NCBI GenBank assembly: GCA_963696645.1 | Contig: CAVOKY010000007.1 | Span: 1,302,001 to 1,366,000 of the forward strand | Direction of reading: 5' to 3' | Length of the DNA: 64,000 nt | Origin: JAMXLO01 sp963696645 | GTDB taxonomy: Bacteria > Pseudomonadota > Alphaproteobacteria > Acetobacterales > Acetobacteraceae | In this document: one piece after another, positions 1 to 9,658 of the stretch | Layout of the letters: each line of letters opens with the position of its first letter | Position numbering within the stretch: position 1 is the first letter of the stretch | Notes under the pieces: model-generated | What the model was told of the DNA's origin: nothing | The model's input: the letters and a program-made list of their open reading frames with translations, nothing else | The model's database searches: none | Translations under genes and position numbers: made by a program

Positions 1-559
1 GCCCCACTGAGGCAAAAGCCCGTTGCGCGGTGTCGGCAAGCTCACGTAGCCGCAATTGTGTCAGCTCGTTCCGTAGTTGGCCGAGCTCCGACGGCAGCGC
101 TGGAATCTCCGGTACGCCCGGGGCCGCGCCGACCAGTTGTGCCGGCGTGCCGGGCCGGACATCGAGATCTACGCGGAGCTGACCGGTGACGAAGCTCTGC
201 AGCGCCAGTTGGGCTCGCAGTCCTGCGCGAACGAGTTGCTCGAAATCTGGCTCATAGCGGTTCAACCTCGTCCCTTCCAAGATTACCTTGTTCCGCTCCA
301 GTTCCAGGAAGACGGGAGTTCGCGCAGTCATGGTTTCAGTGGAGTAGACCAGGGCCATGCTCTGGACCGACCCGACGCGCACGCCGTGGAACGTTACCGG
401 TGAGCCAACGTCAAGTCCCGCGAGCGACTCGCTAAAGAACACGACGACGCGCGTGCTCGTGGCGAAGAGCCGCATACCTCCGAAGAACAAGATACCGGCA
501 ACACCGAGAGCAAGGGCGCCAAGGATGAAGCCTCCGACAACGGCGGGTCTGGAGGTCAT
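1..559 (-). CDS. mlaD: MlaD/MCE-domain substrate-binding protein, 3' end outside window
   Basis: The minus-strand reading starts at the ATG at 559 and stays open to the window edge (about 186 codons). It opens MTSRPAVVGGFILGALA, a single N-terminal membrane anchor, then has an MCE/MlaD-like stretch (FFSESLAGLDVGSPVTFHGV, then VRVGSV). MCE proteins are the periplasmic lipid-binding subunits of Mla-type ABC transporters that move phospholipids between inner and outer membranes. The start codon overlaps the stop of the upstream ATPase gene (ATGA), so the two are translationally coupled and belong to the mlaE-mlaF-mlaD operon. The C-terminus is not visible. Family assignment is firm; substrate is inferred. 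Confidence 0.85.
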   Translation of the reverse strand, partial: MTSRPAVVGGFILGALALGVAGILFFGGMRLFATSTRVVVFFSESLAGLDVGSPVTFHGVRVGSVQSMALVYSTETMTARTPVFLELERNKVILEGTRLNRYEPDFEQLVRAGLRAQLALQSFVTGQLRVDLDVRPGTPAQLVGAAPGVPEIPALPSELGQLRNELTQLRLRELADTAQRAFASVG

Positions 560-1311
560 GGCTGACTTTCCCGGGCTCGGACGGGGTCTACTCGTCCTCG
601 CTCCATGAAGGCGCGGACGGTTGGGTGATCGCACGCGTCACGCAATGTCCGCGGCGAGCCGTGCGCGATCGCTGTTCTGGTGTCCGCGTCCAAAAAGATA
701 CCGTCATCGCAGATTGCAAAGAGGCTCGGCAGTTCATGGCTCACGATAACGACGGTGGCGCCGAGACCCCTGCTCAATTCGAGAATCAGTTCATCGAGCC
801 GCTCGGATGTAATCGGATCGAGGCCTGCGGATGGCTCGTCAAAGAACAGGATTTCGGGGTCGAGGGCGAGAGCGCGCGCGAGGGCTGCGCGCTTGCGCAT
901 GCCCCCCGAAAGCTCGGCCGGCATCCTGCCAGCGGCCGCTGCCAGCCCAACGAACGAGAGCTTGAGCTGGACAAGGACGGCGATTGCATCGGCGGCCAGG
1001 CCAGTGAACATTTGCAGCGGAAGCGCCACGTTCTCGGCCACTGTCATCGAGCTCCACAGCGCGCCGCTCTGGAACAGTACACCAAAGCGACGGCTGATCG
1101 CCGCGCGTCGCGCTTCAGTGGCGGCCCAGTAATTCTCGCCGTCCACTGCTATCGTCCCGGAGGACGGACGCAACAAGCCGATCATCGCTTTCAGCACAGT
1201 GCTCTTGCCGCAGCCACTGCCGCCCATGATCGCGAAGATCGAGCCTTGACGAACCGAAAAACTCAACTCGCCTTGAATCACGCGCGTGCCGAACGCGACC
1301 GTAAGATTTTT
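556..1311 (-). pseudogene. mlaF: ABC transporter ATPase (MlaF-like), main part, 5' end cut off by IS
   Basis: This is the ATPase of the Mla-type lipid transporter. Walker A GGSGCGKST, signature LSGGMRKRAALARA, Walker B ILFFDEPSAGLDP and the switch-region VSHE are all present, so the nucleotide-binding domain is intact. The reading frame is open upstream to RGKNLTVAFGTRV, where it runs into the ISL3-family element that begins at 1312. The missing start (about 16 residues) lies at 3140-3186 on the far side of the element. A GTG at 1279-1281 could permit reinitiation of a protein lacking about 29 residues, but the first beta strand would be lost. Precise excision would restore the gene. Confidence 0.9.
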
Positions 1312-1317
1312 GCCTCG

Positions 1318-2426
1318 TCAGAAAAATCTGTGGGCCACTTCTGGCTCCGGCAGTTTGCCAAGTGCATGGTACAGCGCGGTTTCCGTGACGTGAAACGTGC
1401 GGAACCCATAGGATTTTCGCATGGTCAGTTTGGCCTTGTTGTTGAGACCCTCGACCACGCCGCTGGAGAACTGCTTCCTGGCGCGGAAGTAGTTCAGGAT
1501 CAGCGCCCGATGCGAGCGTAGCGTCCTGGCGATCTTCTTCATCGGCTCGATACGCGAGCGCATGACCTGACCGCACCACTCATCGAGGAACTTGCCGGCC
1601 CAACTCGGTGAACTGGTACTCCCAAAATTGCTGGAAGTCCTCCTTCAGCAGATAGGCCCGTGCGGTCCGCAAATTGTAGCGCAGCAGATCGCGCAGACGG
1701 AACCGCTGTTGCCTGGTCAGATTCGCCTTGCGTTTCAGCACGCACCATCGGGTCTTCTTCAACACCGGCTCATAGCCGTCGCGCGCCAGCCGACGAGCCT
1801 CGCCGGCACGCACCTGGTCCAGCGCGGCGTTCATCTTGGCGACAATGTGGAAGCGATCGAGAATGTGGATGGCTTGGCTGCCGCGTGCAATGCTGCTCGA
1901 TCTGATAGACCAGCGTCAGGTATTTGTGGCCCTTGGCATACTGGATCTCATCGACGCCGATCGCCGCGATCGGACCCAGTTGCCGGTGCTCGATCCCCCA
2001 CTGCACGACATACTCCACCGACTGGCAGACCTTGTCCCAGGTGGTACGAAACGACACCGCGGTTTCCTGCCAGGACAGCTTCCGTGCCCAGTGTGCCAGG
2101 AACAGCATATACGCCTTGGTCAATTGATGCTTGCCGATGCCCCAGGGCACCGCTTCGACCCGCACCCCACAGGCACGGCAATCGACCCGTCGCATGCAAT
2201 AGAGCAATAGCACCATGCATCCCCACAGCGGCACGAACTCGAACCGGCGCAGACTCAGGTGATCATAGGCCGGGGCCGGCTTATGACAGCCGGAACACAC
2301 CGGTCGCGAGCCGCGACGTGGCCGCACCGAGATCTCGATTGTCCGGCTTGCTGCGCAATGTCGCGCACGCTCGTACACAAATCCGGGAAAGTGCTGGTAG
2401 TGGTTCAGCAGGGAGATCAGCCGCAT
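1318..2426 (-). pseudogene. ISL3-family transposase, frameshifted and internally deleted
   Basis: Three consecutive minus-strand segments in different frames make up one ISL3 transposase. 2426 to about 1870 holds the N-terminal zinc-finger region (CSGCHKPAPAYDH, CRACGVRVEAVPWG) and the first DDE part with VDEIQYAKGHKYL. 1834-1600 holds MNAALDQVRAGEARRLARDGYEP, and 1563-1318 holds GVVEGLNNKAKLTMRKSYGF. Between YQIEQHCTR and the following AIHILDRFHIVAKM the stretch that normally separates them (about 50 residues) is missing, and a further frameshift lies near 1590. The DDE core therefore cannot be assembled. The start is the ATG at 2424-2426. Confidence 0.85.
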
Positions 2427-2907
2427 GACCGTAGAACCCAAGGGAGTTGCCGGGATGCTTGACACCCTACTGGCGCAACAGGCCGACGCCGATCCCTTGC
2501 AGAATTTCTGTCCGGATCTCGATCAATGGCCGGACAGCTGGGCGTATGAGGCAGGCGACATTCCGTACGGCCTGCGGATTGTGGACTGCTTCAAGCCGTT
2601 CCTGTGCGAGTTGTTGGCGCTGTCTCTGTCGCGCAAAACCTTGCGTCGGCACCGCGACAACATTTGGGTGCTCGGCGGTGAGATCATACGCCAGGTACAG
2701 ACGGACAGTGATCTCCGCAGGCGGCCGGTCGAGCAGGTCGTCCTCGACCTCATTGGTGACGACGGCGGGCCGTTGCTATCCCATGGCCAGTCCGAAGCCG
2801 AGCAACGCTTCCTCGATGCAACCTGCCGCAAGCTCTTTCGCTTCCTGACAGCCCCCAAGACCAGCGGCCGCAGCTCTACCACGACGACGAACCGATCGCG
2901 TCATTGA
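2425..2907 (+). CDS. hypothetical passenger protein of the ISL3 element
   Basis: A 160-residue open frame runs divergently from the transposase, and the two ATGs share the same CATG (2424-2427), which is an unusual arrangement. The sequence (LLAQQADADPLQNFCPDLDQ, later FLCELLALSLSRKTLRRHRDN) is soluble, helical and codon-biased like a gene. I recognise no catalytic motif. The last 20 residues are Ser/Thr/Arg-rich and look out of frame, so the natural C-terminus may have been shifted. A later ATG at 2455 is an alternative start. It may be an accessory or regulatory protein of the element; that is inference. Confidence 0.5.
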   Translation: MTVEPKGVAGMLDTLLAQQADADPLQNFCPDLDQWPDSWAYEAGDIPYGLRIVDCFKPFLCELLALSLSRKTLRRHRDNIWVLGGEIIRQVQTDSDLRRRPVEQVVLDLIGDDGGPLLSHGQSEAEQRFLDATCRKLFRFLTAPKTSGRSSTTTTNRSRH

Positions 2908-3139
2908 CGGCACCAATGCCGAATTCTCGGCCACGCGTGTCGCGGTCAAGCCCCGCAGCCGCGGAGCGGTGCGCCGAAGGCGCAGGGCTTGACGGCAATC
3001 CGCATGGCCGAGGTAAAATTGGCCGTGCCGTCCGGTGAGGCGCCACCAACCAAAACCCCGCTACGTCGTTGCAGCCCGCCGCTGCCGCTCATGTGATTCT
3101 ATATCGCCCTGAGCCACCCACAGTTTCCGCCGGGGAACC

Positions 3140-3186
3140 AGATTTTTCACCGCGATTCGTTCTTCGGCATTCCGCTGCGGTGCCAT
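3140..3186 (-). pseudogene. 5' fragment of mlaF left of the IS insertion
   Basis: After the permease stop (3191-3193), the ATG at 3184-3186 opens MAPQRNAEERIAVKNL and is then interrupted by the IS target repeat. Joining it across the element to the frame at 1311 gives AERIAVKNL-TVAFGTRVI in one frame with one copy of the 8-bp repeat removed, a normal N-terminus for an MlaF-type ATPase. The 4-nt gap after the permease gene indicates translational coupling before the insertion. Confidence 0.85.
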
Positions 3187-3190
3187 GGCT

Positions 3191-4340
3191 TCATATCCCC
3201 AGCGCATTGGTGCAGACGGCAAATACCGCATCGAGGGCTATTACCCCGACAATTCCTGTCACGACTGCTTCTGTCGCGGCATGGCCCACATCCTCGGCAC
3301 TGCGTCCGGCTTGCAACCCGATGTGGCAGCCTGCCAGCGCGACGAGGGCACCGAATGCGACGCTCTTGGCAAGACCGATTGCGAACTGCGTGCCGGCCAC
3401 CGCGCCGCGAAGTTCCTGCAGGAAATTCGCCGATGTGAGGTCCAACGTCGCAATGCTGACGAGGTATCCGCCAAAGTTCCCGACAGCGCAGCCATAGAGG
3501 TACAGCAATGGCATCATCGTAACGAGTGCCGCAATCCGCGGCAGCACGAGGAAGTCGAAGACCGGGATGCCAAGCGCGTTCAGAGCGTCGATCTCCTCGT
3601 TCCCTTGCATGGTGGCAAGCTGCGCGGCATATGCACCGCCCGTGCGTCCCGCCATCACGATGGCGGTTACGAGCGCTGCCAACTCACGTACTACGGCAAT
3701 GCCGACGAGATCCGCGATGTAAATTCCGGCGCCGAAGCGCTGCAACTGCACCGCGCCGACGAAAGCGATAATCCCGCCGACGAGTCCGTTGACAAGCGCG
3801 ACGATACCGAGCGCCCCGGACCCGGCTTCGCGCACGCATTGCAACACATCAACGGCGCGCGTGCGCGTGCGGCGGGCGAGGGCCGCAGCGCCCCGCAGTG
3901 CGGTTTCTCCGACAAGCGCCGCAACGCCCACGGTTCTGGACCACGCATCGAAATACGCCTCGCCGACACGCGTCGCCAAGGGAGGATGGGTCACCTTGGT
4001 TCCGGCGGCCGGAGGCGCGTCCGCGGATGCCAGACCGAGCAGTCGTCGTGCAGCGTCTGGAAGGCTCGAATCGTCGATCGGTACCGGCCGAGGTCGCCCT
4101 ATTCCGGCTGAACTCGTGGAGCATCTTCAGGAAAGCGATGAGAGCGCTATCCCACTGACCGAGGCTGCTGACGTCTACACGCAGTGTCGCCTCATCAGCT
4201 TGATCAAGGATGCGGCGTACCTCGCTGGGACTGCGAATGCCCGTCTCGCAAGCGATCCAGTCGCCTGTCAGCAGCAGATGTGCCATCATTCCATGCTGTT
4301 CCAGACGCCATTCCGGCGGGCGCGAATTTGCGGGGCTCAT
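3191..4340 (-). pseudogene. mlaE: STAS-MlaE permease fusion, one frameshift
   Basis: The segment 4340-4110 encodes a STAS-like domain (GDWIACETGIRSPSEVRRIL, then VDVSSLGQWDSALIAFLKML). The segment 4085-3191 encodes a complete MlaE permease with several membrane helices and the family signature around MAGRTGGAYAAQLATM and GNEEIDALNALGIPVFDFL. The two parts are in different frames. The natural bridge (PIDDSSLPDAARRLLGLASA) is found in the permease frame between about 4075 and 4020, so a single-base shift near 4080-4110 separates them. A GTG at 3992-3994 could start the permease alone. This is the first gene of the mla operon. Confidence 0.8.
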
Positions 4341-4590
4341 CTACAAATCCATATCCCTGCGGCAGGCTTCGCTGAACGGCCGAAGTACGTCGAGATCGCG
4401 CCTAATCCTGCTCTCTGATCGCAGCATGCGTGTCCCTTTCCCTACTCATAAGCCTCGACGATTCGCCGCGTGACCGGCTCGTCAGCCACCGCTTCGGGCG
4501 CTTTCGCATGACTGACTTACCCGAACGTGGAGGCTTCATAGAAGTGCAATGTCGGCGACAAAACTCTATTCGCCGAACGCGGACCACACA

Positions 4591-4604
4591 TTGATCCAGA
4601 TCAA
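4591..4604. promoter_or_regulatory. FNR/FixK-type box TTGATCCAGATCAA
   Basis: A perfect TTGAT-N4-ATCAA palindrome, the consensus bound by FNR, FixK and related CRP-family regulators. Its centre is 257 bp before the mla start on the minus strand and about 170 bp before the glgA fragment, so which gene it serves is unclear. Confidence 0.7.
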
Positions 4605-4693
4605 ACAGCCACAGCCCGATGATGCTCAATGACACCAGGCCCAGAGGAGGCGCCAGGTCGCGCGGAGAATGGGTGACTGGTTGGCAGGATTGA

Positions 4694-4707
4694 TTGATTC
4701 AGATCAA
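4694..4707. promoter_or_regulatory. FNR/FixK-type box TTGATTCAGATCAA upstream of glgA'-glgX
   Basis: A perfect palindrome centred 68 bp before the ATG at 4769, the spacing expected if it sits near -41.5 of a promoter with a short leader (class II activation). Confidence 0.8.
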
Positions 4708-4768
4708 TGTCAACGCAAAACCGACGACTAATATAACCACAATTTCGGGGCCTTGGATCGGGACAACT

Positions 4769-5215
4769 ATGAACATGGCTGGAGCCACGCTGGCTAGGCA
4801 TTGGCCCAGGGTGCTGTTCGCATCGTCCGAGGCTTACCCGCTTGCAAAGACGGGCGGCCTCGGCGATGTGGCGGGTGCTCACCCCATCTCGCTTGCGGGT
4901 CTAGGCATCGACATCCGGTTGATCGTGCCAGGCTATCTATGCGCGCTCGATATTGCCGTGAATAAGCGGACGCTTTCACCCTTGCGAAACGGCGGTTGCC
5001 TGATTCCAGGGAGCATGCCGGGCAGTGGCCTACCGGTCTACCTGGTCGATCGGCCTGGTCTCTACCGTCGCAAAGGGGGACTATATCAGGACAACGAAAA
5101 ATGTGATTGGCCGGACAACCACGTTCGGTTTGCAGCCTTCTGTGATGCAGTGGCCCAAGTCGCGCGACATGGGGACGGTCAAGCGAATACGGGCACGCCG
5201 ACGCGATCGCCATGA
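4769..5215 (+). pseudogene. glgA: glycogen synthase N-terminal fragment fused to glgX sequence
   Basis: From the ATG at 4769 the frame encodes an ordinary GlgA N-terminus: RVLFASSEAYPLAKTGGLGD, with the KTGGLGDV ADP-glucose-binding motif, then VPGYLCALDIAVN and later NHVRFAAFCDAVAQVARHG. At about 5160 the similarity stops. The remaining codons (QANTGTPTRSP) are glgX sequence read in the wrong frame. Only about 130 of roughly 480 residues remain, so no synthase activity is expected. The gene lies directly behind the FNR-type box at 4694. A deletion between adjacent glgA and glgX copies is the simplest origin. Confidence 0.75.
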
Positions 5216-6952
5216 AAAGCGTGGTGGTCGACCCCACCGCTTACGATTGGGAGGGCGACGCGCCGCTGCGTCGGAGTTTCGCGTCGACCGTCATCTACGA
5301 GATGCACGTCGCCGGCTTCACGCGTCATCCCAGCTCCGGAGTTGCGGCGGAGCTGAGAGGGACATATGCCGGCATGATCGAGAAGATCCCGTACCTCCGG
5401 GAACTCGGGATCACCGCGGTGGAGCTGCTGCCGATATTCCAGTTCGACCTACAGGACTGCCCGCCGGGCTTGGTCAATTATTGGGGATATTCGCCGGTAT
5501 CGTTCTTCGCTCCTCATGCCGGCTACAGTTCGCGGCAGGACGCCCTCGGGCCCGTCGATGAGTTCCGCGATCTCGTCAAGGCGCTGCACCGCGCCGGCAT
5601 CGAAGTGATACTCGACGTCGTCTATAACCACACCGCCGAGGGGAACGAGGCTGGACCCACTCTCTGCTTCCGCGGTCTCGCGAACGAGGTGTACTACATC
5701 CTCGACCAGGACCGGGCGCGCTACGCCAATTACAGCGGCACCGGGAACACGCTGAACGCCAATCAGGCGATCGTGCGCCGCATGATTCTCGACAGCCTGC
5801 GGGTACTGGGTCGCGGAAATGCATGTCGACGGGTTCCGCTTCGACCTCGCCGCGATCCTGTCCCGCGACGAGAGCGGTCGCCCGCTCGAAAATCCGCCGG
5901 CGCCGTGGGACATCGAGTCGGATCCGATCCTCGCCGGCACCAAGCTGATTGCAGAGGCCTGGGACGCCGCTGGTCTCTATCAGGTCGGCAGCTTTATCGG
6001 CGACAGCTGGAAGGAATGGAACGGCCGCTTCCGCGACGACGTGCGCGGTTTTGTCAAGGGCGACAGAGGCACGGTGCGGATGATGGCGCAACGCGTGCTC
6101 GGCAGCCCCGACATCTTCGGATACCGGGAACGGGAACCCGAGCAAAGCCTCAACTTCGTGACCTGCCATGACGGTTTCACGCTGAACGATCTGGTTTCCT
6201 ACAACAGCAAACACAATGAAGCGAACGGCGAAGGGAACCGGGACGGAATGGACGACAATCTGTCCTGGAATTGCGGGATCGAGGGGCCGAGCGATGATGA
6301 AGCGGTCGAACGGCTGCGATGCCGCCAAGTCAAGAACTTCATCGTCTCGCTGCTGACTTCGCTCGGCACCCCGATGCTGCTGATGGGTGACGAAATGCGC
6401 CGCACCCAGCGCGGAAACAACAACGCCTATTGCCAGGACAACGAGATTAGCTGGCTCGACTGGAGCCTGCTCGACCGGCACCGGGATCTTTATCGGTTCG
6501 TGCGGATGCTGATCTCCCATCGCCTCCGAGGGATTGAGATGCGCGGCGGGGAGAGCTTCGGACTGAGCCTCAACGAGGTGCTGCGCCGCGCCGAGATCGA
6601 CTGGCACGGAGTCCGGCTCGGTTGCCCGGACTGGTCCGACGACTCGCATAGCATTGCCTGTACCGTGCGGCCGGGCGCGCATCGCATTCCGTTCTGGCTG
6701 CACCTGATGTGCAACGCCTACTGGGAGGATCTCGACTTCGAACTGCCGTCAGTGCCGGAGACAGCCGTTGCCGGTTGGCAGCGATGGATCGATACGGCGC
6801 GGGAGTCGCCAGAGGACATCATCGACCCGCCTGCTGCGCCACCAGTGACGGGGACGCGATATCGCGTCATGCCGCGCTCCGTGACGGCGCTGTACGCGCG
6901 CGTCGACGCCCGCTCCGGGCCGGCGCTCGAGATCGAAGACAAGACATCATAA
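5179..6952 (+). pseudogene. glgX: glycogen debranching enzyme GlgX, N-truncated and frameshifted
   Basis: This is the alpha-amylase-type catalytic part of GlgX (GH13 isoamylase subfamily), which cleaves alpha-1,6 branches of phosphorylase-limit glycogen. It opens GHADAIAMKSVVVDPTAYDW, so the CBM48-like N-terminal domain is missing. All four GH13 regions are visible: DVVYNHTAEG; DGFRFDLA with the nucleophile Asp; IAEAWD with the acid Glu; and VTCHDGFT with the second Asp. A one-base insertion in the G run at 5800-5803 breaks the frame between DSLR and YWVAEMHVDG; the second half (from 5819) is then open to 6952. Without the insertion the enzyme core would be whole. Confidence 0.85.
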
Positions 6953-7009
6953 CGAACTCTATGAACATACGACGGCTCGTCCGACCCCACGCGAAATGTC
7001 TGCGACCAT

Positions 7010-7023
7010 TTGATCTAGATCAA
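7010..7023. promoter_or_regulatory. FNR/FixK-type box TTGATCTAGATCAA upstream of phosphoketolase
   Basis: A perfect palindrome centred 187 bp before the phosphoketolase ATG at 7203. It lies 58 bp after the glgX stop and precedes the long operon that runs to about 18265, so it is the best candidate control site for that operon. Confidence 0.8.
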
Positions 7024-7202
7024 TGCAAGTGGCGGTTTCGACGCTAGTGTCGCCGCCCAGCAGTGACCGGGAGGAATTATGGGCCGGCACCACTCGTGCG
7101 TATCGGCGCCCGTTCCGGACCGGTGTTCGAGCTCGAAGAGAAAGTATCGGAAGGACCTCTGAAGAACCTGACGGGTTGTCCCACACCAGGAGCACAAGCG
7201 AC

Positions 7203-9647
7203 ATGAGCGCTTCACACCGCACTCTCTTAGCGCCTCAATCTGACACATCACTCTCCGCATACGGCACGGCGCGCTCAACGATCGAGGGGGAACCACTCAG
7301 TCCCGATGAGCTGCAGAATATCGACGCGTATTGGAGGGCCAGCCTCTATCTGTGCATGGGGATGCTGTATCTGAAGGCGAACCCCTTGCTGCGAGAGCCG
7401 TTGAGCCTGGAGCACATCAAGTCGCGGCTGCTCGGCCATTGGGGGTCGGATGCCGGCCAGTGCTTCACCTACATCCACTTCAACCGGCTGATCAAAAAAT
7501 ACGACCTGAACGCGATCTTTATCAGCGGCCCTGGGCACGGGGCGCCGGCGGTCCTGTCACAGGCGTATCTCGAAGGCACGTATTCCGAGGTCTATCCGGA
7601 CAAGAGCGAAGATTTGGCGGGGATGCAGCACTTGTTCAAGCAGTTCTCCTTCCCGGGCGGCATTGGCAGCCACGCCACTCCGGAAACGCCCGGCAGCATC
7701 CACGAGGGCGGCGAACTCGGCTACAGCCTCTCGCACGCCTATGGGACGGTCTACGACAACCCGGACCTGATCACCCTGGTGATGGTGGGCGATGGGGAGG
7801 CCGAGACTGGACCGCTGGCGACCAGCTGGCACAGCAACAAGTTCCTCAACCCGATCACCGATGGGGCGGTGCTGCCGGTCCTGCACCTCAACGGCTATAA
7901 GATCAACAATCCGACCATCCTGGCGCGCATCGGCCACGACGAGTTGACGGGGCTGTTCACCGGTTACGGGTACACCCCGTATTTCGTTGAGGGCAGCGAT
8001 CCGCCCAGCATGCATCAGGCGATGGCGGCGACCCTGGAGCATTGCGTCCTGGAGATCCGCAAAGTCCAGGAAGAAGCGCGCCGCACCGGCCGAGCTTTCG
8101 GCCGCGCTGGCCCGTGGTCATCCTGCGCAGTCCCAAAGGCTGGACAGCCCCGCGAGAAGTGGACGGGCATTACCTCGAAGGCTTCTGGCGCGCCCATCAG
8201 GTCCCACTTCCGGACGTTGCCACCAACCCTGGCCAATTGCAGCTGCTGGAAAAATGGATGCGCAGCTACAAGCCCGAAAAGCTCTTCGACGACGAGGGGA
8301 GGCTGCTACCCGAGTTGAAGGCCCTCGCCCCTGTGGGAAACCGGCGAATGAGCGCCAATCCGGTCGCCAATGGCGGATTGTTGCGTAAGCCCTTATCGAT
8401 GCCCGAATTCCGCGCGTCCGCCGTCGAGGTCGAGAAGCCCGGCGCGACCTATGTCGGGAAACGTGCCTGTCCTCGGCAATTTCCTGCGCGAGGTCATGCA
8501 GCTGAACATGCAGAACTTCCGCGTGTTCGGGCCGGACGAGACGCAGTCCAACCGGCTGCAGGCCCTCTACGACGTCACCAAGAAGGCATGGATGGGAGAG
8601 TACTTTCCGGAGGATGCGGACGGCGGCAATCTCGCCCCGGACGGCCGCGTGATGGAGATGCTCAGCGAGCACACGGTGGAAGGGTGGCTGGAGGGCTACA
8701 TCCTGAGCGGCCGGCACGGCCTTCTGAACAGTTACGAGTTGTTCATCCACGTCATCGACTCGATGGTCAACCAGCACGCCAAGTGGCTCGGAAAGTGCAA
8801 TGAGCTGCCGTGGCGGGCCGACGTGTCGTCGCTCAACCTGCTGATCACCGCGCTGGTCTGGCGCCAGGACCACAACGGCTTCACGCACCAGGACCCCGGG
8901 TTCCTCGATCTTGTCGTCAACAAGAGTCCGAGCGTGGTGCGCGTCTATCTGCCACCCGATGCGAACTCCCTGCTGTCGGTCGCCGATCATTGCCTACGCA
9001 GCGCCAACTACATCAACGTCATCGTCGCGGACAAGCAGGTGCATCTGCAATACCTCGACATCGACGCTGCAATCGCCCACTGCACGAAGGGCGCCGGCAT
9101 CTGGACCTGGGCGAGCAATGACGAGGGTGCCGAGCCCGACATCGTCATGGCGAGTTGTGGCGACGTGCCGACAATGGAATCACTGGCGGCCACGACCCTG
9201 CTCCGTCAGCACCTGCCCGACGTCAAGGTTCGGTTCGTGAATGTGGTGGACCTGGCCAAACTGGTGCCGAACACCGAGCATCCGCACGGCCTGACAGACC
9301 GCGAGTTCGAAGCTCTTTTCACCCCGGACAAGCCGGTGGTCTTCAACTTCCATGGCTATCCTTGGTTGATCCACCGCCTCACTTACCGTCGGCTTGGCCA
9401 GCACAACATTCACGTGCGCGGCTATAAGGAGCATGGCAACATCAATACCCCTTTGGAATTGGCGATCCGCAACCAGACCGACCGTTTCAGCCTCGCTATC
9501 GACGCGATCGACCGCATGCAGCGCTTCCACGTCACTGGGTCGAGCGCTCGCGAGGCTCTGCTCAACCAGCAGATCGCATGCCAGAATCACGCGTACGAGT
9601 TCGGCATCGACCCGCCCGAAATCACCAATTGGCAGTGGCCGTTCTAA
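7203..9647 (+). pseudogene. xfp: phosphoketolase (xylulose-5-P/fructose-6-P), two frameshifts
   Basis: The gene is full length (about 815 codons; family about 790-810) but spread over three frames: 7203 to about 8095, about 8095-8455 and about 8455-9647. Family features include SGPGHGAPA, the TPP-binding GDGEAETGPLATSWHSNKFL and, in the third frame, FTHQDPGF and FNFHGYPWLIHRL. Phosphoketolase splits fructose-6-P or xylulose-5-P into acetyl-P plus a shorter sugar phosphate. The start at 7203 (MSASHRTLL) has AGGAG 11 nt upstream. Both breaks are single-base-type shifts, so sequence error is possible. It is the first gene of the operon. Confidence 0.9.
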
Positions 9648-9658
9648 GGTTTTGCACG

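Larger units (their letters stand above)
1312..3139. mobile_element. ISL3-family insertion sequence, 1,828 bp, inside mlaF
   Basis: The element is bounded by the perfect 8-bp direct repeat AGATTTTT at 1304-1311 and 3140-3147. Eight bp is the target duplication size known for ISL3 elements. The ends form an imperfect inverted repeat: both begin with G and share CTGTGGG at position 17 from each tip. It carries a decayed ISL3 transposase on the minus strand and a second divergent open frame (2425-2907). The transposase is broken, so the copy is probably immobile on its own. Confidence 0.9.
4341..4768. other. intergenic regulatory region with two FNR-type boxes
   Basis: About 430 bp separate the start of the mla operon (minus) from the glgA fragment (plus). 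No convincing gene is seen. It contains two perfect TTGAT-N4-ATCAA palindromes (4591-4604 and 4694-4707), 103 bp apart, so it is likely a divergent promoter region with at least the plus-strand gene under an FNR/FixK-type activator. Confidence 0.6.

Noticed and set aside
625..1521. 298-codon plus-strand open frame
   Set aside because: Antisense to the MlaF ATPase and the start of the ISL3 element, without family features.
4402..4635. Small open frame (77 codons, minus) over the FNR-type box at 4591
   Set aside because: No ribosome site, Arg/Ser-rich, and it covers a likely regulatory region; treated as chance.
5576..6703. 375-codon open frame on the minus strand
   Set aside because: Antisense to glgX, whose GH13 motifs are clear.
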